A stretch of 64,000 nucleotides of DNA from Adenophora triphylla var. japonica (taxonomy: Eukaryota > Streptophyta > Magnoliopsida > Asterales > Campanulaceae): the NCBI GenBank assembly GCA_022495995.1, contig JAFEMH010000755.1:514001-578000 (forward strand), in the 5' to 3' direction. The notes under the pieces were generated by a model. It was given only the letters and a program-made list of their open reading frames with translations. It was not told the DNA's origin and ran no database searches. Positions 57,274 through 64,000 of this stretch are shown piece after piece. Position 1 is the stretch's first letter. Each line of letters opens with the position of its first letter. The translations under genes were made by a program, and so were the position numbers.

Positions 57274-59460
57274 ATGACCACTCCAGTTCAGATCCACTGT
57301 ATCTTGACCAGGTTGAATCAGAGATTGGATCAACAAGATAGCAATTCGAAGGTGCTGGCCAATTCCATGATTAAGATGCAGAGGGATTAACAGCTCATCG
57401 CTTCTCGGCTAGAAAACATCTCACCATTGCGTGCAAGGAACCTAAACTTCGACAACACCGAAGGATCTACGCTCCAGAGTGAATTTATCCCAATGGGTGC
57501 TCTACCTCAGACTCATCAGTCTACACCCTTAATGACGTCGACATCCTTGTCTGGGGACACCCTAATGACGCCACCTTCAGCAGGATTCTCCCCGTTCATC
57601 CCATTCATTGACAACACCACTGTCACAACTACCACAGACAACTCTGGTTTGCTGAATAATCTTTTCAATAATAATACTTTCAATCGTATTCCTATGGCTG
57701 ACCCTTTTGCAGGAAACCCACTAGCCAAGCAGATGCAGGATCTCAGGGAGCTGATAATGAACGTGCCAGGCATAACTCCTCCAATCCAACCAGTGACTCA
57801 GAACTGCTACAATCAGTCCCGGTTTGTCCCAGCAATTGCAAATGTCGACATCCCGAAGCGTTTCAGTGTTCCATCCATGAAGTTGTATGACGGCAGCACA
57901 GATCCAGAGGAGCATGTTGCCCACTATCAAGAAAAGATGGACATAGTTCATATCCCGCTTCAATTCAGGGAGGCTTGCTTGTGCAGAGGATTTGGATCGA
58001 CCTTGGTTGGACCAGCTCTCAAATGGCTGATTAGGCAACCCCTAGGCTCAATTGGTTCATACGCCCAGCTTATCAACATGTTCTATAACCAGTTCTCATG
58101 CAGTCGACAATTCGAGAAGCTGACAAGTGACCTCTACAATGTGACCCAGCAGCCTAATGAGACTCTGAAAGAATATGTCCACCGGTTCAATAAAGAAGTG
58201 CTAGAAATCCCCAATCTTGACATGTCAACAGCCACAGAAGCATTCAAAATGGGGCTGAAGAAGGATTCACAGTACTATCAAGATCTGGTGATGACTCCTT
58301 GTAAACGGTTGGAAGAAGTCAGGAGCAGGGCCCTAAGATTCATAAGATTGGAGGAAGATGAGCTGCGAAGATCTTAGTCCTCATCCAAGTTGTCGACATA
58401 TGACAATCCTGACAGGATGACCGAATCATCCCAGCGCAAGAACAACCGTTCCAATCCTTATCCGAGAATTGATAACAGCAAAATTAATTCAATAGAGGGT
58501 GAGGATGAAGATAGTGATAATGTGCCTAACATTTCTGATTATTGTTTTTCTGTTGACATTTCAGGTGTACTCTGTGCAATGGGCAACCTGGGGGACAAAG
58601 CCAGATGGCCAAAGAAGACAGATAAGACCACGGGATGGCGTGACAAGTCGAAATGGTGTGCTTACCATGAGGACTTTGGACATGTTACAGAATATTGCAT
58701 TGCACTAAGAAAGAAGATCAGCTACCTGCTCTCAAAGGGACATCTTAAGGAGTTGCTGGGATCCAGAAAGAAGAAGGCAGAAAATGCAGAAGCTCCACAT
58801 GAAGTCGAAAGACCAGTCTCTCCCCCAGCATCAACGAAGGTGATCAATTTCATTAGTGGAGGTTCAGAAATTTGTGGCACATCCTATTCTGCCGCAAAGC
58901 GACATGCTAAGGAGTCAAAAGAGGAGAAGCCAAAAAGACAACCCAGGATGTCGACACCTTGCCATGATCCAATCACATTTAATGAGAGTGATCGAGATAA
59001 TTTGCTGGAACCCCATCATGATGGCCTGGTAATTTCCTTGCAGATCGCCAATTGTACCATCAAGCGTATCCTGGTCGATGGGGGCAGCTCTGTCAATCTC
59101 ATTATGTTGAGCACCCTCAAGGAGATGAACATCCTGGAATCGGAGATTGTCAAAAAATCCTCAGTGTTGGTAGGCTTCAGTGGAGAAGTTAAAGAAACAG
59201 TGGGAGAAATAAAGCTTCTAATCTACTCAAAAGGCCTCAACACCATGGAGCGGTTCTGCATAATTGATTGTGCAACATCCTACAATGTCATTCTTGGAAG
59301 ACCGTGGATTCATGGGATGAAGGCTGTACCATCCACTTACCATCAGTGTGTAAAGTTCCCAACACCCTGGGGTGTCGCTAAAATATACAGTGATCAGCAG
59401 GTGGCAAAGGAATGTTATAAGACTTCAATGAAGGCGTCGACATCTCCCATACAAGCATAG
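57274..59460 (+). pseudogene. gag and aspartic protease of the second Tat element
   Basis: One reading frame from ATG 57274, broken by TAA at 57388-57390 and TAG at 58375-58377 and ended by TAG at 59458-59460. The gag N-terminal coiled segment (LNQRLDQQDSNSKVLANSMI) is followed by the Tat gag core, FSVPSMKLYDGSTDPEEHVA and LKWLIRQPLGSIGSYAQLIN. Then comes a zinc-knuckle-like WCAYHEDFGHVTEYCIALRK (C-x2-H-x3-H-x4-C). The protease active site is ILVDGGSSVNLI, ending with YNVILGRPWIHGMKAVPSTY. The frame itself is undamaged: only point nonsense codons interrupt it. Two of the stops could each come from a glutamine codon by C-to-T change. Confidence 0.88.
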
Positions 59461-60611
59461 CAATTACAGAGGAAAGTACGTGAAGTCCTGGAAGCTAGGG
59501 AGAACGATGTGAAAGAAGTATTACTAGATCCTTCCAACCCGAACATCAAGGTACTTATTGGCAGTGACATCCCACCAGATATAAAAGAAAAGCTTGTGGA
59601 CCTGTTAAGGAGCAGAACAAAGAGTTTTGCTTGGAGACATGATGACATGACCGACATCAGCAAAGATGTCATCACCCACAAACTCAACATTGATCCTAGT
59701 TTCAAGCCAGTACACCAGAATCGTAGGAAGTTTGCAGAAATGAGGTACCAGATCATTAAGGAAGAAGTGGAGCATTTACTCAAAGCCAACATGATCCGAG
59801 AGGTAGATTATACAAGATGGTTAGCAAACGTAGTTGTGATCGAGAAGAAGAATGGGAAATGGCGAGTTGTGTTGACTTTACCGACTTGAACAAAGCTTGT
59901 CCCAAAGATCCTTTCCCATTGCCTCACATAGATTCGTTGGTTGATGCCACTTCTGGACACGAGCTCCTCACTTTTATGGATGCATCCTCAAGATTCCAAC
60001 AAATTCAGATGGAGCCATCTGATCAAGAGGACACCGCCTTCATAACGTCCACAGGTATCTATTGTTATATTGCTATGCCTTTTGGACTAAAAAATGCAGG
60101 TGCAACATATCAGAGGCTTGTCAACAAAATGTTCAAAGACCAGATTGGGGACACAATGGAGGTATATATCGACGGCATGGTAGTGAAATCAAAGAAAGCT
60201 GGAGATCATATAAGTCACCTATCTTAAGCCTTCGACATCTTTGATTGTTTCAATATGAAATTTAATCCAGCAAAGTGCAATTTTGGTATGAAGGCAGGAA
60301 AGTTTTTAGGCTATATGGTAACTAAAAGGGGAATTGAAGCCGCCCCAGAGCAGATTTGTGCCATTGTCAACCTGTCGTCACCTCAATCTGTCAAAGACGT
60401 CCAAAGATTGACAGGGAAGATTGCTGCACTCACCAGATTCATTTCAAAGTCTTCTGATCGATGCAAGCCTTTCTATGACATCCTAAGAAAAAACAAAAAG
60501 TTCCAGTGGCAAGACCAGCATGAACAAGCCTTTCAGGAGCTCAAAAGTTACCCGTCGACACCTCCATTATTGGCCAAACCTCGGAGGGCGAACATCTTTA
60601 CATCTACCTAG
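59461..60611 (+). pseudogene. reverse transcriptase of the second Tat element, active site changed
   Basis: It continues in the same frame after the TAG at 59458. It has SFAWRHDDMTDISKDVITHK, then VVVIEKKNGKWR. A 1-base loss near 59868 shifts the frame, and CVDFTDLNKACPKDPFPLPH follows. The first catalytic Asp is in LLTFMDASSRFQ. The second motif, usually Y-x-D-D, reads VYIDGMVVKSKK, so its last Asp is Gly. TAA at 60225 interrupts before AFDIFDCFNMKFNPAKCNFG, and the thumb continues to 60611. It is not functional. Confidence 0.9.
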
Positions 60612-61410
60612 CAAGACGTAAAGTAAGTGCGCCTTGGTGACGTAACGAGATGGTAGTCAGCAACCCATATACTATATAAGTAAGACACTTTTAGATGCGG
60701 AGACCAGGTATTCTCATTTACAGAAGTTAATTTTGGCTTTGATAACTGCTTCTATTAAATTAAGACACTATTTTGAAACACATACTATAATTGTGCGTAC
60801 TGACTATCCTATTAAGAATGTTATGAGAAAACCAGAGATGTCAGGTCGAATGGCTAAATGGTCCGTACAATTGAGCACCTATGACATCAAATATGAGCCC
60901 AGAACAGCAATAAAATCTCAAGCTCTAGCTGATTTTGTGGCTGACTTTAATCCAACCATGCAACAAGAAGTGGAGTTGGAGGCTCAGCAACTTTAAGATG
61001 ATGACATCCTGAAGATATGGACGCTTTACACGGATGGTGCTTCCAACATGAGAGACACAGGTCTTGGAGTTGTACTAAAATCGCCACAAGCGGACATAAT
61101 ACCACAATCCATCAGTTGCAGTTTTAAGGCCACTAATAATGAAGCAGAATATGAGGCATTAATTGCAGGTTTAGCAGCGGCCCAGGACCTAGATGTCAAG
61201 CACATCCGGGTGTTTATGGACTCTTTACTAATTGTTAACCATTACAACGGATCCTACGTAGCAAAAAGTGCAAAGATGATGACATATTTGGAAATTGTTA
61301 AAATTCTGGCGGCCAAATTCAAAACATTTACTTTGGAGCAGGTTCCACGTGACGAAAACTCTCAAGCAGATGCCCTGGAAAACTTAGGTTCAGCCTTCAA
61401 AAGCGTTTCA
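60612..61410 (+). pseudogene. dual RNase H of the second Tat element
   Basis: The first RNase H region is scrambled at 60612-60670. It then reads YYISKTLLDAETRYSHLQKL, LRHYFETHTIIVRTDYPIKN, ending QALADFVADFNPT. After TAA at 60994 the second, archaeal-type RNase H begins with WTLYTDGASNMRDTGLGVVL, then NNEAEYEALIAGLAAAQDLD, FMDSLLIVNHYNG and DENSQADALENLGS. All catalytic acids of the second domain (D in YTDG, E in NEAEYEAL, D in FMDS and the late D) are visible. Two RNase H domains in a row are typical of the Tat lineage. Confidence 0.88.
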
Positions 61411-62747
61411 CAGACAAGTATCCCAATTGTGCATGTTGGCATCCCAGCAATTGATCGTCTTGAGCTGTTCGTTCTAGATGTTGACATCCCTGCCCCTCCA
61501 GCAGTAACTTCCTGGACAGCTCCTATTATCAAGTATCTCTTGGATGATATGATCCCAATCGAGGAGAAAAATTCTAGAGCCTTCAGGGTAAGAGTATCTA
61601 TATGTTTACTTATAGATAACCTTTTGTTTATAAAATCTGCTACAGGTCACTACTTAAGGTGTCTAGAAGCAGATCGAGCCCATCAGGTTTTAAAGGAGCT
61701 GCATGAAGGACAGTGTGGAAATCATATCGGGGGAAGAAGTCTATATACCAAGGCTCTAAGGATGGGCTATTTTTGGCCCACAATGCGAAGAGACGCTTCT
61801 GAATATGCAAAGAAATGTGACTCCTGTCAACGACATGGTGACATACTACATCAACCAGCCGAACTGCTACACCCTATCCTGTCGCCATGGCCATTTATGA
61901 TTTGGGGAATGGACATCGTAGGAAAATTATCCAGGGCCCCAGGAGGAAGAGTATTTCTACTAGCCATGTCAGACTATTTTTCTAAATGGGTAGAAGCTGA
62001 AGCATACGTGCAAGTACGCGACAGAGAAGTTATCTCTTTCATAAAAAGAAACATATTCAGCAGGTTTGAGATACCTTCAGAGATAATTTGTGATAATGGC
62101 TCCCAGTTCATTAGTAGGAAAACCAAGATTTCTTGAGAAGTTGGGGAGTCAAGATAGTGACATCTTCACCTGTTCACCCTCAAGCGAATGGACAGACAGA
62201 GTCCAGCAACAAGATTATCATAAGCAACTTAAAAAAGAGACTGGACCAGAAGAGAGGAAGATGGGCAAAAGAGTTACCAATGGTTTTATGGGCTGACAGA
62301 ATGACATCTAAGAATGCTACTGGTCAGACTCCCTATTCATTGGTATTTGGGACATAATCAGTCATTCCAGTGGAAGTTCTTGTACCTACAGCCAGATACA
62401 GCTTGATGACATCTGAGCATAATAAGGACATCTTGACACATGACTTTGATACCGTAGACGAGCTAAGGGACATGGCCAAAGTTCGGATGGCAGCATATCA
62501 ACAAAGGGTGGCCAGGTCTTACAACAAAAATGTAAGGGTCAGAAGGTTTCAAGTAGGAGACTTAGTCCTACGAAAGGCATTCCAAAATACAAAGGAACTC
62601 AATGCAGGCAAGCTCGCCCCAAAGTGGGAAGGACCCTACCTAGTTGATGCACAGGCCGAGAAAGGAGCGTATCGTCTGTCAACCTTGGATGGCCAAATGA
62701 TCCCACGGAGTTGGAACGCCATTCACCTTAAAAGGTATTACATCTAG
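61411..62747 (+). pseudogene. integrase of the second Tat element
   Basis: The zinc finger is HEGQCGNHIGGRSLYTKALR followed by CDSCQRHGD. The catalytic core has MDIVGKLSRAPGGRVFLLAM, SDYFSKWVEAEA and IICDNGSQF. A frameshift near 62115-62135 follows. HPQANGQTESSNKIIISNLK is then in another frame and includes the last catalytic Glu (QTE). After TAA near 62355 the C-terminal part continues: VARSYNKNVRVRRFQVGDLV, KLAPKWEGPYLV and HLKRYYI, ending with TAG at 62745. The catalytic residues are present but the frame is broken twice. Confidence 0.9.
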
Positions 62748-63591
62748 ACAATGCCTCCCTTAAACTCACCTCATCCCAGGTATGGACAATCCTTTATTTA
62801 TTATGTGTAACCTTTCATTTCCCTATTTACTGTTTTTTCATTTTACTTCTCTGCAAATTAAGATGTCACTAACACAACTTGTGGAGGGGCGTCAACATAG
62901 TTGACGTCCATCTCTAACATGTCTATGTTTTGCGAGATGTTGACATACGGGAATGGAGACATGTCGAAAGTACTCAAAGTCAAAAGGACAATGAATTCTC
63001 CTCCGTCAGAGACTGGCCATCTCTTCTCAAGTAAAGGTACACAATCCCTTCTAAGGTTTAAAGAGTTAATTACCTCTTTCTTGAGATGTTAGGTTACCAC
63101 ACCTTCGCCTGGAGCGCAAGTTATCTCTTTAATTGAGGTATGGGGTGGGCCTATATGGGTAAACTCATATAGCTTACCCATTCCCACTCAGTTAAATGAT
63201 TGATCTTATGTTTTATTCTTGTGGTTATGACATGTACATGTCATCTTAAGTATCTGCTGTTTTGACATACTATCATGTCACCTTACGAACTTAACATGTG
63301 ATCATCCAAAGAAAATTTCATCAAAAGTATACCAAGCCTTGACATGCTTGAAAATTACCAAACCATAATTTTTCTAAATCTACCATAAGAACATCCCTAA
63401 AAGTTAAGACAGTAATCCAACACCCAAACTACTAAATCTAAAAAAATAAAAGTGTTGAACCAACCCAACACTTAAAATAAATTGTATTCGGTCCTTATGG
63501 ACCTATTACATAACCAAGAAAATTAAAATTGTCTTTGGGATTCCACCCCCGCAACACCAGCAAAAAATGAAACGAACTTGTTTTACCTTTT
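62748..63591 (+). other. 3' untranslated region of the second Tat element
   Basis: No gene seen. It contains ACATGTCA/TGACATGT palindromes near 62957 and 63229-63240 and the GACAT motif also common in the coding part. The last part (63400-63590) is AT-rich. Confidence 0.55.
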
Positions 63592-63984
63592 TCAGATGGC
63601 ATCCGCCTCAGATGTTTCTTTAGGAGTAACCTCACCAATCTCTGCTACTTCCTTCACGACTGCTTCATGTGGACTTGATGACACCTCACCCTCATCTACT
63701 GGCTCTCCTGTCAGTTTGGTTAAATGAGCATACTCCTTGTTGATATCCCAGTTCTGGGCTTTTCCATCCTGGAACTCCTTTATCATCTTGATTCTACACT
63801 GAAAAACAGTTTTTGCAGCAGCTATTTTGCAAGAATCTTTTACTTCAGCAACCTCCTTAAGATGGTCTTCTTCACTTTTAGCCAAACTGTCCAATAAATC
63901 CTTCACAGTCTTTTCCTGCTCCTCCAACGTCTTAGCCTGTTGTTCCAAAGTTTTTTCATGTGCCTTCACCTTGTTTTCCAACAA
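63592..63984 (-). CDS. antisense coiled-coil ORF downstream of pol, partial
   Basis: An open frame on the strand opposite to pol, ending in TGA at 63592 and open to within 16 bases of the window edge. It encodes a heptad-rich, Glu/Lys-rich helix (KAHEKTLEQQAKTLEEQEKT, LLDSLAKSEEDHLKEVAEVK), then FQCRIKMIKEFQDGKAQNWD and an acidic tail. This arrangement, a C-terminal coiled coil read against pol, is known for antisense ORFs of Tat elements. The N-terminal domain lies beyond the window, so I cannot say whether it is related to the PMD or DUF7745-like proteins of the first element. No stop or frameshift is seen. Confidence 0.6.
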   Translation of the reverse strand: MLENKVKAHEKTLEQQAKTLEEQEKTVKDLLDSLAKSEEDHLKEVAEVKDSCKIAAAKTVFQCRIKMIKEFQDGKAQNWDINKEYAHLTKLTGEPVDEGEVSSSPHEAVVKEVAEIGEVTPKETSEADAI

Positions 63985-64000
63985 AATCTTTTCTTTCTTT

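Larger units (their letters stand above)
57274..63984 (+). mobile_element. second Tat-lineage Ty3/gypsy element, right end beyond window
   Basis: Order gag, protease, RT, RNase H, second RNase H, integrase on the plus strand, then a 3' untranslated region and an antisense ORF. The dual RNase H and the antisense ORF after pol mark the Tat lineage. No LTR is inside the window: the left side is displaced by hAT elements and the right side is cut off. Its protein sequences differ clearly from those of the element at 516-19441, so it is a different family. Confidence 0.85.

Overview
The window is nuclear DNA from a flowering plant, probably a eudicot. The evidence is spliceosomal genes, a plant vacuolar syntaxin gene, Ty3/gypsy, Ty1/copia and Helitron elements, an Au-type SINE and many plant MITEs. 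I could not name the species. It reads as one ordinary host gene surrounded by deeply nested transposons.

1-21 kb: the 3' half of a pogo-like (Tc1/mariner) transposase gene is split by an ~18.9 kb Tat-lineage Ty3/gypsy element at 516-19441, on the minus strand. The element has ~1.75 kb LTRs and a CCTAA target duplication. It keeps decayed gag and protease, but reverse transcriptase, RNase H and most of integrase are deleted. Between pol and the PPT-side LTR it carries two antisense genes on the plus strand. One is a four-exon plant-mobile-domain gene (4622-7442). The other is a DUF7745-like gene (7835-9366). A 17-unit hairpin tandem array lies beside them. A 12-bp palindrome occurs before each antisense gene and, almost complete, in each LTR.

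20-32.4 kb: the 3' end and LTR of another gypsy element are split by a ~10 kb Helitron at 21297-31267 on the minus strand. Both termini are visible. It encodes a spliced Rep/helicase with one nonsense codon and carries a three-exon captured gene fragment.

32.4-40.1 kb: a long-TIR DNA element has received an Au-type SINE (14-bp duplication) and a complete but decayed copia element (33164-39391, minus strand).

40.4-52.1 kb: a MULE-type MITE sits just upstream of the one intact host gene, a seven-exon SYP22-like vacuolar Qa-SNARE (272 residues, CDS 41861-52038). Its introns carry hAT and Stowaway MITEs and tandem duplications.

52.9-57.3 kb: a MITE zone with a Harbinger-like element, four adjacent Stowaways and two hAT elements with exact 8-bp duplications.

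57.3-64 kb: a second Tat-lineage element on the plus strand has gag, protease, RT, dual RNase H and integrase. It is inactivated by stops, frameshifts and a changed RT active site. An antisense coiled-coil ORF follows pol and runs off the window edge.
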